Source: Bacillota bacterium
GTDB taxonomy: Bacteria; Bacillota; Clostridia; Lachnospirales; Lachnospiraceae
Reading direction: 5' to 3'
DNA: 10,744 bases
Assembly (NCBI GenBank): GCA_023441965.1
Contig: JAEZNB010000025.1
Span: 1 to 10,744, forward strand
Program-made: the position numbers and the translations under genes
Notes under the pieces: generated by a model
Told to the model about the DNA's origin: nothing
The model's input: the letters and a program-made list of their open reading frames with translations, nothing else
Databases searched by the model: none
In this document: positions 1 to 6,436 of the stretch, one piece after another
How positions within the stretch are numbered: the first letter of the stretch is position 1
How the letters are laid out: the number at the start of each line of letters is the position of its first letter

Positions 1-4
1 TAAG

Positions 5-11
5 GCCTCCT
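5..11 (-). promoter_or_regulatory. Ribosome binding site of the next gene (probably yabQ)
   Basis: Read on the minus strand, the yabP stop codon TAG runs directly into GAGG, giving TAGGAGG, a near-ideal Shine-Dalgarno sequence that overlaps the stop. This implies a further gene starting just past the left edge and translationally coupled to yabP. In Bacillus and many Clostridia the gene after yabP is yabQ, so yabQ is the likely identity. That identity is inference, because none of its coding sequence is in the window. Confidence 0.6.
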
Positions 12-297
12 ACTTAAAAAGCCTTCCGAATAGGGATTCTCCTGATTTACCATAGTTCGCGGTATCAGAGTAGGTTAAGCTGTCAATTCTACCGTCAATA
101 TCAACCTCCCCTTTTTCTAAGGTTAAACGGTTGACATGAAGCTCCTGTCCCCGAATCATAAGAATTCCCTGTTCCGTCTGAAGCAGTACTTCTCCGGCAT
201 CGAAGGAAAGCACGTCATTCACGCCGGTAATGGCTGCTGTTTTCCTTGCATTAATATTGAGCCTATGCCCTTTAAGAATTTGTTGTTTTTCTTCCAT
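10..297 (-). CDS. yabP: Sporulation protein YabP
   Basis: This 95-residue protein matches the YabP/YqfC family of small sporulation proteins in length (B. subtilis YabP is about 100 residues) and in pattern. A first half built on NINARKTAAITGVNDVLSFD is followed by beta-strand-rich sequence with LLQTEQGILMIRGQELHVNRL and LEKGEVDIDGRIDSLTY. YabP is made in the mother cell and is needed for normal spore assembly; its biochemical role is not settled. The ATG at 297 is preceded by GGAGG with about 8 bases of spacing, so the start is firm. It lies 102 bases downstream of the S4-domain gene, in the order known from the B. subtilis yabM-yabN-yabO-yabP-yabQ-divIC region. No signal peptide or membrane segment is visible. 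Confidence 0.9.
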   Translation of the reverse strand: MEEKQQILKGHRLNINARKTAAITGVNDVLSFDAGEVLLQTEQGILMIRGQELHVNRLTLEKGEVDIDGRIDSLTYSDTANYGKSGESLFGRLFK

Positions 298-399
298 AAA
301 AAAAGCCTCCTCGAATGATATAATAAAAAGACCTGCCCTATCAGTAGACCAAGTTCACCTTTTTAAATATATGAGGAGACTTTATACTTCATGACGGTT

Positions 400-639
400 T
401 TAGAGATACTTAATAAGCTCCTTTGCCTCGTCCTTCTTAACGGTTTCCTGTACATTCAGTACCTCTACCTTTACTGCCTTGGTTCCAAATCCGATTTCAA
501 TGATATCGCCTTCCTTTACATTGGAGGAGGCTTTTGCCGGCTTACCGTTTATCATGACTCTTCCGGCATCACAGGCCTCATTTGCGATGGTTCTGCGCTT
601 AATCAGTCTGGAGACCTTTAAAAATTTATCCAGTCTCAT
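400..639 (-). CDS. rqcP: S4-domain RNA-binding protein RqcP (YabO/Hsp15 family)
   Basis: This 79-residue protein is almost entirely one S4 RNA-binding domain. It opens with MRLDKFLKVSRLIKRRTIANEAC, continues with AGRVMINGKPAKASSNVKEGD (the S4 beta hairpin), and ends in a short helical tail (KKDEAKELIKYL). Length, motif and gene order match B. subtilis YabO, now called RqcP. RqcP is the Hsp15-like factor that binds stalled 50S subunits together with RqcH and supports C-terminal alanine tailing in ribosome quality control. The ATG at 639 has an AAAGGAT ribosome binding site about 7 bases upstream. An intrinsic terminator lies between this gene and hup, so it needs either read-through or a promoter of its own; I could not identify one in the short gap. 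Confidence 0.88.
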   Translation of the reverse strand: MRLDKFLKVSRLIKRRTIANEACDAGRVMINGKPAKASSNVKEGDIIEIGFGTKAVKVEVLNVQETVKKDEAKELIKYL

Positions 640-672
640 AACCTATCCTTTCCTTACGTCAACAAAATACCG

Positions 673-737
673 AAAAAAAAGACTGTTTTAAAAACCCTAC
701 ACCCCAACGAGATCCGGAATTTAAAACAGCCTCTTTT
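673..737 (-). terminator. Intrinsic terminator after the HU gene
   Basis: On the minus strand a 12-bp stem (arms at 720-731 and 681-692, one G-U pair, core CTGTTTTAAA / TTTAAAACAG) closes a loop of about 27 bases. It is followed by eight T residues (673-680). The stem can be extended by A-U pairs between the A-rich sequence before it and the T-run. It starts about 15 bases after the HU stop codon. The A-rich 5' flank means it could also act weakly on the opposite strand. Confidence 0.8.
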
Positions 738-751
738 GTTTTAAATGACAA

Positions 752-1027
752 CTATGCGTTGATAACGTCTTTTAAAGCCTTACCAGCTTTGAACTTAGGT
801 GCTTTAGAAGCAGCAATATTCATGGGAGCATTGGTTAAAGGATTTCTTCCAGTTCTAGCAGGTCTCTCAGCAACTTCAAAAGTGCCGAAACCAACTAACT
901 GAACCTTCTCACCTTTTGTTAATTCTTCTGTAACAACATCGATGAAAGCCTTTAATGCCTTCTCTGAATCCTTCTTAGAAAAATCTGTCTTTTCTGCAAT
1001 CGCTGCAACTAACTCTGCTTTGTTCAT
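752..1027 (-). CDS. hup: HU family DNA-binding protein
   Basis: This is a 91-residue histone-like protein HU, the basic dimer that bends and compacts DNA in the nucleoid. The N-terminal helical dimerisation part (MNKAELVAAIAEKTDFSKKD, residues 1-20) and the signature VGFGTFEVAERPARTGRNP (residues 45-63) are both present. Pro63 is at the tip of the DNA-binding arm, where it intercalates into the minor groove. The C-terminal ASKAPKFKAGKALKDVIN closes the fold, and the length is exactly typical. A longer reading from 1105 exists, but the ATG at 1027 is chosen: AGGAGGAG lies just upstream and the family always begins MNK. The gene sits 52 bases after mazG and inside an otherwise sporulation-linked cluster, followed by its own terminator. 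No convincing promoter was seen in the short upstream gap, so transcription from the mazG promoter is likely. Confidence 0.97.
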   Translation of the reverse strand: MNKAELVAAIAEKTDFSKKDSEKALKAFIDVVTEELTKGEKVQLVGFGTFEVAERPARTGRNPLTNAPMNIAASKAPKFKAGKALKDVINA

Positions 1028-1079
1028 GGATTTCTCCTCCTCTAAAGTGATAGTTATATTTTTGAAAATAATCTTCCGA

Positions 1080-1850
1080 TTATTCCTTGTCCCTCCACAA
1101 AGCAATCAGCTCAGCGGGGGAAATCTCGCATAGATTTCTGCCTTGTCTATCAGTCAGAGCAAACACATCTACAACTTTATTTATAAACTTATTAGTAGCA
1201 TTTGTCAAGGAATTTTCTGCATTTAATTGTAAAATCAGCGATAAATTTATCATGGAAAAAAGCAGTTCTCCAAAAATTTCACTAATACGGATTTCTTCCC
1301 CATTATTAATACTTTTTTGTAGCTTTTTTACTCCTTCTGTCACTGATTCTAAGGCAAAATCAAGGCTTACAGCAGGCATTCCCGCTTTGAATGTTTTCTT
1401 CAAAACCTTCTGCGTCCGAAGAATCGCAGGAAATGCCTTTGGTATGCTTTGAAGCTCCTCTGCAGGGCTCTTCTTTTCCTTCTCCTCCTGCTTGATATCA
1501 TCCCAATTACTGATCACCTCATCCGAGTTGCTGACAACAACGTTCCCGAACACATGGGGATGCCGGCGGATCATCTTCTCCCCTTCCCGGCTGATCACCT
1601 CATCTATCGTGAACTCCTTCTTCTCCTCTGCTATGGCACTATGAAGAGCGACCTGCAGCAGAAGATCTCCCAGCTCTTCACATAAATTATCCATATCTCC
1701 CCGGTCGATTGCTTCTATGGTTTCATAGCACTCCTCCATCAGACAGGGCTTCAGACTGGAGTGGGTCTGCTCACGGTCCCAGGGACAGCCTTCTTCACTC
1801 CTTAGCTTTCTTATGATATCCATAAACTCCGTAAAACTGTATCCCGGCAT
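1080..1850 (-). CDS. mazG: Nucleoside triphosphate pyrophosphohydrolase MazG (YabN-type)
   Basis: This 256-residue MazG all-alpha enzyme hydrolyses (d)NTPs to the monophosphate and pyrophosphate and is thought to clear aberrant nucleotides. The N-terminal MazG domain (about residues 5-120) is intact. It has the LRSEEGCPWDREQTHSSL motif, then EECYE (residues 39-43) and EELGD (58-62), which supply the metal-binding acids, and RRHPHVFG (95-102). The C-terminal half has the second MazG repeat (residues about 140-250), but its acidic motifs are eroded: EGVKK where EExxE is expected, and EIFGE for EELGD. The ATG at 1850 is preferred over one at 1889 because GGAGGAG lies just before it. B. subtilis YabN carries an extra N-terminal methylase domain that is absent here. 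The gene follows spoVT and its promoter is at 1921-1949. Confidence 0.93.
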   Translation of the reverse strand: MPGYSFTEFMDIIRKLRSEEGCPWDREQTHSSLKPCLMEECYETIEAIDRGDMDNLCEELGDLLLQVALHSAIAEEKKEFTIDEVISREGEKMIRRHPHVFGNVVVSNSDEVISNWDDIKQEEKEKKSPAEELQSIPKAFPAILRTQKVLKKTFKAGMPAVSLDFALESVTEGVKKLQKSINNGEEIRISEIFGELLFSMINLSLILQLNAENSLTNATNKFINKVVDVFALTDRQGRNLCEISPAELIALWRDKE

Positions 1851-1920
1851 AGCTTCTCTCCTCCAATGTAATCGTACTTCCCTGGGCATCTTAACTCGGA
1901 TTAATCAGAATGACTACCAT

Positions 1921-1949
1921 ATTATAACAAGCCTGCCGGTGCAGTTCAA
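1921..1949 (-). promoter_or_regulatory. Sigma-A-type promoter for mazG (and probably hup)
   Basis: On the minus strand TTGAAC (1944-1949) is separated by exactly 17 bases from a perfect TATAAT (1921-1926). Transcription would start near 1914, giving a leader of about 64 bases before the mazG ATG at 1850. It lies downstream of the spoVT terminator, which implies that mazG and hup can be expressed in vegetative cells independently of the sporulation gene before them. Confidence 0.82.
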
Positions 1950-1983
1950 GTGCTATCCTTGATTGTCTATTCCTATGTCAATG

Positions 1984-2026
1984 AAAAGAGAGTGTTGCAG
2001 GAAATCGTCCTTATATCAACACTCTC
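1984..2026 (-). terminator. Intrinsic terminator after spoVT
   Basis: A perfect 10-bp inverted repeat, GAGAGTGTTG (1988-1997) and CAACACTCTC (2017-2026), flanks a 19-base loop. On the minus strand it is followed by TTTTCATT. The T-run is short, so termination may be partial. It begins about 38 bases past the spoVT stop codon and directly before the mazG promoter region. Confidence 0.72.
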
Positions 2027-2064
2027 CTTATCATGCGGATGGAAGGTTCTGCCGGATTCTTTGG

Positions 2065-2610
2065 CTATTGCTCCATCTGCCTTCCTAAAAATGCTGCCGC
2101 AGTACCTGCCAGCTTATTTTCCATATCTCCGAATTTAACCTTGGCATCCTTCGTCAGGATAATCACCGCACCGATGGCATCTCCCTCACTGATGATCGGG
2201 TGAATGACCTGATACGTAAACTCATCCTCTTCATTTGTTATCCTGATATAATTCTTGTCCTCTTTCCCTGCTATGACACTTTCTCTTTCATTGATGATCT
2301 CCTCCAGCTCATGGCTGATGCTCTTGGTGAGCAGATCTTTTTTCGTCGGACCGGATGCGGCAATGAACATGTCCTTATCGGTAATTGCCACAATATGTCC
2401 GGTGGTCTGGTTCAGAGAATCCGCATATTGCTTCGCAAACTGTCCCAACTCCCCGATCGGAGAGTATTTCTTCAGAATGATTTCACCCTCTCTGTCTGTA
2501 AATATCTCCAGAGGATCTCCCTCACGAATTCTCAATGTACGTCTTATTTCCTTCGGGACTACGACACGGCCCAGATCATCTATTCTTCTTACAATACCGG
2601 TTGCTTTCAT
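2065..2610 (-). CDS. spoVT: Stage V sporulation protein T, SpoVT
   Basis: This 181-residue transcription regulator matches SpoVT (178 residues in B. subtilis). The first 55 residues are the AbrB/SpoVT swapped-hairpin DNA-binding domain: MKATGIVRRIDDLGRVVVPK, then EIRRTLRIREGDPLEIF. The rest (about 57-181) is a GAF-like sensor domain, including VIHPIISEGDAIGAVIIL. SpoVT acts in the forespore late in sporulation, adjusting sigma-G-dependent genes and repressing its own transcription. The ATG at 2610 has GGAGGAAA about 7 bases upstream. It follows the two Csp-like protease genes after a 140-base AT-rich gap and is followed by a terminator. The upstream gap has a direct repeat TTGATACA, described separately. 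I found no confident sigma-G promoter there. Confidence 0.97.
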   Translation of the reverse strand: MKATGIVRRIDDLGRVVVPKEIRRTLRIREGDPLEIFTDREGEIILKKYSPIGELGQFAKQYADSLNQTTGHIVAITDKDMFIAASGPTKKDLLTKSISHELEEIINERESVIAGKEDKNYIRITNEEDEFTYQVIHPIISEGDAIGAVIILTKDAKVKFGDMENKLAGTAAAFLGRQMEQ

Positions 2611-2639
2611 ATATAATTTCCTCCATTTACAATTTTATG

Positions 2640-2660
2640 TTGATACAGTGAATTGATACA
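2640..2660. repeat. Direct repeat TTGATACA upstream of spoVT
   Basis: Two identical 8-base units, TTGATACA (plus strand), lie at 2640-2647 and 2653-2660, a period of 13 bases. The nearer copy is about 30 bases before the spoVT start codon, between it and the preceding protease gene. SpoVT is known to repress its own gene in B. subtilis, so an operator role is possible. This is inference, as I do not know the binding sequence in this lineage. Confidence 0.35.
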
Positions 2661-2713
2661 ATGGTTTATCTGCTAATATTGTTTGTAAAATGGGAAACTT
2701 TATACATTTATCT

Positions 2714-2743
2714 CTCAGAATTTATTATCAAATAAAAACTAAG
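2714..2743. repeat. AT-rich imperfect palindrome after the second protease gene
   Basis: Arms CTCAG (2714-2718) and CTAAG (2739-2743), with inner TTTATT/AATAAA arms, form an imperfect hairpin of about 11 pairs with a 2x2 mismatch. It begins 8 bases past the protease stop codon. It lacks a T-run on the minus strand, so it is at best a weak terminator or an mRNA 3'-end stabiliser. Confidence 0.35.
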
Positions 2744-2750
2744 AAGATTG

Positions 2751-4460
2751 TCAGAAGCTTCCGGTATCCGTTCTTAAAATGTCAAAGGTATTGAAGATAT
2801 CCACGATTCCGAAGCCCCAATCTCTGTTGGGGTAAGTCAGATTTGATCTTCTTCTGGCACCTCTGATCAGATAGTTTTTTACAGCATTCGAGTCCATTCC
2901 CGGCTGATTCCCACGGACCGTTCCCCATTCAAGGAGCAGGGCTGTGATTCCTGCCATATGGGCAGCTGCTACTGAGGTCCCCGTAAAGCTGCGATAGGTA
3001 TGCTCCGGAGTAGGTGCCCGATAATTCACACCGGGTGCCGCCAGCTCGGGTTTTATGGTATTTGTCCTTGTATAGCCCCGACCGGAATTGACATAGAGAT
3101 TACCGTTGAGAGGATTGTATGCAGTAACCGTAATTGGTGCAGGCGCCGTACCCGGACTAAGGACCGTTGTATAGATATTGGGCTGAATAAAGTAGGTATC
3201 GGTGGTAATAAATCTATCCATGGGAAGCCAGATATGGAAGCCGGTAGCAAGATCACTCTGACCGTAAACCGTTATTCTCCATATGCCCGGTGTAATATTC
3301 CGAAAGCGAAACAAAATCAACTGATCGCCGGTCCGGGTCTCAACCGTATAATAATCAACGTTGATGGACGTTGGTTCAAAGATAAAGGTAATTAGCCTGC
3401 TCACCCGCAGACTGGGCGGAATTCTCGGAATATATTCTCCCGAAGGAGACAGGAGGTCGATCGAATAGATTCCCGGAGAATTCCCCCATAGCTCCATCGT
3501 AAAATTGCTTTCTCCCTCGCCAACATTCAGCTCCACCGTAGTATCCCCTATGGCTGGGTCTATGACCCCATAAAAATGTCTGCCCCTGTTCCCTTCATTC
3601 CCTGCAGGGGTAACAATGACGAAATTCGGGAAGGAAGCAATGATATCTATAAATACTCCTAAATTAGACCTGCCGTCATGGGCATCCTGTGAGGTTCCGC
3701 AGCCCAGACAGATGACCAGCGGTCTTCCGATTTCTCTGGCCTTCATGCCTGCATACTGAATCGCCCACATAATGGTGTTTTCCTGGAAACAGACGACATT
3801 TTCCGGTATTCCGAAGAAGTCCATGAGCGCCTTCTTAGCCTGCCTGACCTTAACCACAATCAATTCGGAAGCCGGGGCTACTCCCGAAAAGTTTTCCTCC
3901 CGATCCTCATTACCGGCAGCAACTGCTGCCATCATGGTACCATGTCCTACCGTATCCCTGCTGGGAACGATATCGAAGGGAGCCTGACTTTGTAATGCCT
4001 CGTTGATCTGTTCTCTGGTATATTCTGTACCAAATTCTGTGTTATAGGGAGATGCTCCCGGGGTATCGATGGACTGGTCCCAGATGGAGACAATCCTGGT
4101 CGTTCCATCCGGATTAAGGAAGGCTGGGTTCGTATAATCTATCCCTGTGTCTATAACAGCAATCAGAACTCCCTCTCCCCTAAGATTAAGCACAGGCAGA
4201 TTCCTGATCTCCGTTACCCCTGAGGCCTCCAGGCTGTTAATATCCGCAAGCCCCAGCAGATTCGGTATCTGGGAAAAGCGGATGGTAACATTCCTGGCAG
4301 TCAGATAGGAGGCAGGAAGATATAGGATTGCATATAAATCATTCATAATATGGACCACCGCATCCGAGTATCTTTGGAGCAACTGCGGATTGTTTCTGTA
4401 ATCTATGATCAGATCGATGTAGTCATCACTTATGATTCTCTGCCGAACATCACCATTCAT
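2751..4460 (-). CDS. Csp-like S8 subtilisin family serine protease (second of pair)
   Basis: This 569-residue subtilase has the architecture of clostridial Csp germination proteases. It has a prodomain (about 1-90, with SDAVVHIMNDLYAILYLP), a subtilase core, a beta-rich jelly-roll-like insert (about 305-445), then the rest of the core. The triad is complete: Asp104 (VIDTGIDY), His173 (GHGTMMA) and Ser496 (FTGTSVAAAHMAG), with oxyanion Asn288 (TPAGNEG). There is no signal peptide, so it is cytoplasmic and could be packaged in spores. Csp proteases activate the cortex lytic enzyme SleC in Clostridium; that role here is inference. The ATG at 4460 is chosen over 4490 because MNGDVRQRIISDDYIDLII then aligns end to end with the paralogue's MLEEVRNRLVSEEYADLLI. 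GGGGTG just upstream is only a fair ribosome binding site. It lies 38 bases after the paralogue and is probably co-transcribed with it. Confidence 0.9.
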   Translation of the reverse strand: MNGDVRQRIISDDYIDLIIDYRNNPQLLQRYSDAVVHIMNDLYAILYLPASYLTARNVTIRFSQIPNLLGLADINSLEASGVTEIRNLPVLNLRGEGVLIAVIDTGIDYTNPAFLNPDGTTRIVSIWDQSIDTPGASPYNTEFGTEYTREQINEALQSQAPFDIVPSRDTVGHGTMMAAVAAGNEDREENFSGVAPASELIVVKVRQAKKALMDFFGIPENVVCFQENTIMWAIQYAGMKAREIGRPLVICLGCGTSQDAHDGRSNLGVFIDIIASFPNFVIVTPAGNEGNRGRHFYGVIDPAIGDTTVELNVGEGESNFTMELWGNSPGIYSIDLLSPSGEYIPRIPPSLRVSRLITFIFEPTSINVDYYTVETRTGDQLILFRFRNITPGIWRITVYGQSDLATGFHIWLPMDRFITTDTYFIQPNIYTTVLSPGTAPAPITVTAYNPLNGNLYVNSGRGYTRTNTIKPELAAPGVNYRAPTPEHTYRSFTGTSVAAAHMAGITALLLEWGTVRGNQPGMDSNAVKNYLIRGARRRSNLTYPNRDWGFGIVDIFNTFDILRTDTGSF

Positions 4461-4498
4461 AGGACACCCCATATCCCGATATAATACCATCTAAAGCT

Positions 4499-6205
4499 CT
4501 AAACGATCAGCCCCGTCCTGAGAGCATCAAATAAATTATAAATATCCAGGATGCCATATCCCCAATCCCTGTTAGGATAGATCAGATTTGGATCCCTCTT
4601 CGCGCCTCTTATGAGAAGCTTCTTTAGTTCAACCGTACTCATGTCCGGTAGGTTATTCTTCACAACTCCCCATTCCAAGGCCAAGGCTGCGACTCCTGCC
4701 GCATGGGCAACCGCACAGCTGGTTCCTGTGCAGGGAATAAAGCCCTGCTCCGTATCCGGCCCGATGATGTTCACCCCGGGTGCTGCCAGCTCCGGTGTGA
4801 TTAAGCCAACCCTTGAATAGCCTCTGCTGGCATTGAGAAAGAGACTGTTATCATCAACATTATATGCGGTGATTGTAATCGGTGCGTCTGCATTTCCGGC
4901 AGACAGCACTGTCGTAAAAGGATCGGATCTTATAAAAAATGTGCTCTCCGGAAGGAAGCTCTTCATGGGCAGCCATATATGGAAGGTGGGATTGAAATCT
5001 CCTCTTCCATAAACATTGATTCTCCAGATCCCTGCAGTCGGCCGGTCAAAGCGGAACAGAATCAGAAGATCACCCGACTCAGTCTCAATGATCTGATAGT
5101 CCAGATAAATGATCGTTTGCTCAAAGATAAAGGTAATCACTCTGTTCGTATTCCTGTTTACGGCTACTCTGGGGACATATTCTCCCGTTGGGGTTAAGAT
5201 ATCAACAGAGAACAGACTGGGGGTCTGCCCCCAAAGCTCCATGGAAAAACCACGGACATTCTCCCCTACATTCAGCTCCACCGTATCAACGCCCGATACA
5301 GTATCTACCATACCATAATAATGATGCCTTTCATTTCCCTCATTACCTGCCGCAACCAAAATGGCAGTACCCTGACGGCTGGCGTTAATGGATATGATAT
5401 TCGATAACGCCCCCTTACCGTCATGGCCTCCCTGTGAGCTTCCCACTGCCAGGAACATCACGATGGGCTTATTCAGCGCATTGGAAACGTCAGTCAGAAA
5501 ACCGATCCCTGCAATAATGTCATTTTCCTGATAGCATGGGGCATCCTCGGGAATGAAGAAAAAGTCCTTCAGATAACGTTTGGCCGGCTTCAGCTTTACG
5601 ACTACAAATTCCGTATCCGGTGCCACCCCGTAAAAATTGCTTTCCGGCACCTCATTTCCCCCTGCAATCCCTGCCACCATCGTACCGTGACCGATGGGAT
5701 CCGTTACCGGTACCAGCTCCAGAGGATTTTCACTTCCAAGGGCTTCATTGATCTGATCCCTGGTAAACACTGTTCCATAGCCCAGTTCCTCCGGTATGTT
5801 CTCACTTTGTATCGTCTGATCCCAGATGGCTTCAATTCTTGTGGTACCGTCCGCATACTGAAAAATCGGATTCCCATAATCAATCCCGGTATCCACGATT
5901 CCCAGCAGTACCCCCTGCCCCCTAAGATTAAAGTTAGGGATGTTTCTAAGTCTTATGATACCGGAAGCCTCCAGAGCCTCCTGACTTATCACACCGTAAC
6001 AGGTTGGCATAACAGAATACCCTAACTCGGTAATCGTATTTTCATTAATTCTGGAAAGCGGAACATTCACTACAGCATAAAGATAATTCAAAATATGTAC
6101 CGTTCCGTCAGGAAAGGCATCAAATACTGACATATCTCCACTGTATGCAATTAACAGATCTGCATACTCCTCACTGACCAGACGATTCCTAACTTCCTCC
6201 AACAT
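4499..6205 (-). CDS. Csp-like S8 subtilisin family serine protease (first of pair)
   Basis: This 568-residue paralogue of the downstream gene has the same domain order: prodomain (about 1-90), subtilase core, jelly-roll-like insert (about 305-445), core. Catalytic Asp105 (IVDTGIDY), His173 (IGHGTMVAG), oxyanion Asn288 (AAGNEG) and Ser496 (TGTSCAVAH) are all present. Two cysteines, Cys492 and Cys497, flank the nucleophile and are absent from the paralogue. His173, Asn288 and Ser496 carry the same residue numbers in both proteins, and 25 of 34 residues are identical across 531-564. No signal peptide is visible, as in Csp proteases that sit in the spore and process SleC. The ATG at 6205 has only a weak GTGAG upstream. 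A terminator for the previous unit lies 170 bases upstream, so this gene should have its own promoter in 6206-6369, but I could not identify it with confidence. Confidence 0.9.
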   Translation of the reverse strand: MLEEVRNRLVSEEYADLLIAYSGDMSVFDAFPDGTVHILNYLYAVVNVPLSRINENTITELGYSVMPTCYGVISQEALEASGIIRLRNIPNFNLRGQGVLLGIVDTGIDYGNPIFQYADGTTRIEAIWDQTIQSENIPEELGYGTVFTRDQINEALGSENPLELVPVTDPIGHGTMVAGIAGGNEVPESNFYGVAPDTEFVVVKLKPAKRYLKDFFFIPEDAPCYQENDIIAGIGFLTDVSNALNKPIVMFLAVGSSQGGHDGKGALSNIISINASRQGTAILVAAGNEGNERHHYYGMVDTVSGVDTVELNVGENVRGFSMELWGQTPSLFSVDILTPTGEYVPRVAVNRNTNRVITFIFEQTIIYLDYQIIETESGDLLILFRFDRPTAGIWRINVYGRGDFNPTFHIWLPMKSFLPESTFFIRSDPFTTVLSAGNADAPITITAYNVDDNSLFLNASRGYSRVGLITPELAAPGVNIIGPDTEQGFIPCTGTSCAVAHAAGVAALALEWGVVKNNLPDMSTVELKKLLIRGAKRDPNLIYPNRDWGYGILDIYNLFDALRTGLIV

Positions 6206-6369
6206 ATTTGTCTCACATCGTTATGCTTTTTTTATATTATATTTTCATCTTATGAAACTATGTGGTATTCATGTATAAAACATCCCGAGAAAGAGGCGGT
6301 ATTGTGGCAGACAGGTGACTGATTCCATGATACAATGCATTTCCTCTGCTCTGACAGCCGGAATTCCAT
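6206..6369. other. Intergenic region with the presumed protease-operon promoter
   Basis: This 164-base stretch lies between the terminator at 6370-6407 and the first protease gene, so it must hold the promoter of the protease pair if that pair is not expressed by read-through. It is AT-rich near the gene. A TATAAT occurs on the minus strand at 6236-6241 but has no matching -35 at the right distance. TGAATA and CATAAGAT on the minus strand (within about 6249-6275) resemble sporulation sigma elements but are only 11 bases apart. No small ORF or RNA gene is apparent. Confidence 0.4.
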
Positions 6370-6407
6370 AAAAAACCGGGAGTCTAGCCTTAGGCTAAAA
6401 CTCCCGG
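6370..6407 (-). terminator. Strong intrinsic terminator of the ABC transporter unit
   Basis: On the minus strand an 8-bp GC-rich stem (CCGGGAGT at 6400-6407 and ACTCCCGG at 6376-6383) is stacked on a second 5-bp stem (TAGCC/GGCTA) with a TAA loop. A run of six T residues (6370-6375) follows. It begins about 29 bases after the stop codon of the small membrane protein gene and is a textbook rho-independent terminator. Confidence 0.93.
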
Positions 6408-6436
6408 GGTTCATCTCTATATTCAAATTAACCGTA

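Noticed and set aside
1028..1105. 26-residue N-terminal extension of HU
   Set aside because: HU proteins begin at MNK, and a strong ribosome binding site lies directly before the ATG at 1027.
2200..2656. Plus-strand open frames of 130-138 codons opposite spoVT
   Set aside because: They lie entirely antisense to a clearly recognised gene, have no ribosome binding site or recognisable motif, and are explained by the codon pattern of spoVT.
2660..2700. Possible sigma-G promoter for spoVT (TGTATA ... AATATTA)
   Set aside because: The spacing is about 20 bases and the -10 lacks the leading C of the CATA core, although sigma-G control is expected from B. subtilis.
4461..4490. Ten-residue N-terminal extension of the second protease (start at 4490)
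   Set aside because: There is no Shine-Dalgarno sequence before 4490, and the paralogue aligns from the internal ATG at 4460 without a gap.
6236..6264. Possible sigma-A promoter (TATAAT at 6236-6241) for the protease pair
   Set aside because: The -35 position at 16-18 bases reads CACATA or similar, with only about two consensus matches, and TATAAT by chance is common in this AT-rich stretch.
6249..6275. Possible sporulation-sigma promoter (TGAATA and CATAAGAT on the minus strand)
   Set aside because: The two elements are 11 bases apart, too short for sigma-G (about 17-18) and short for sigma-E, so it was not called.
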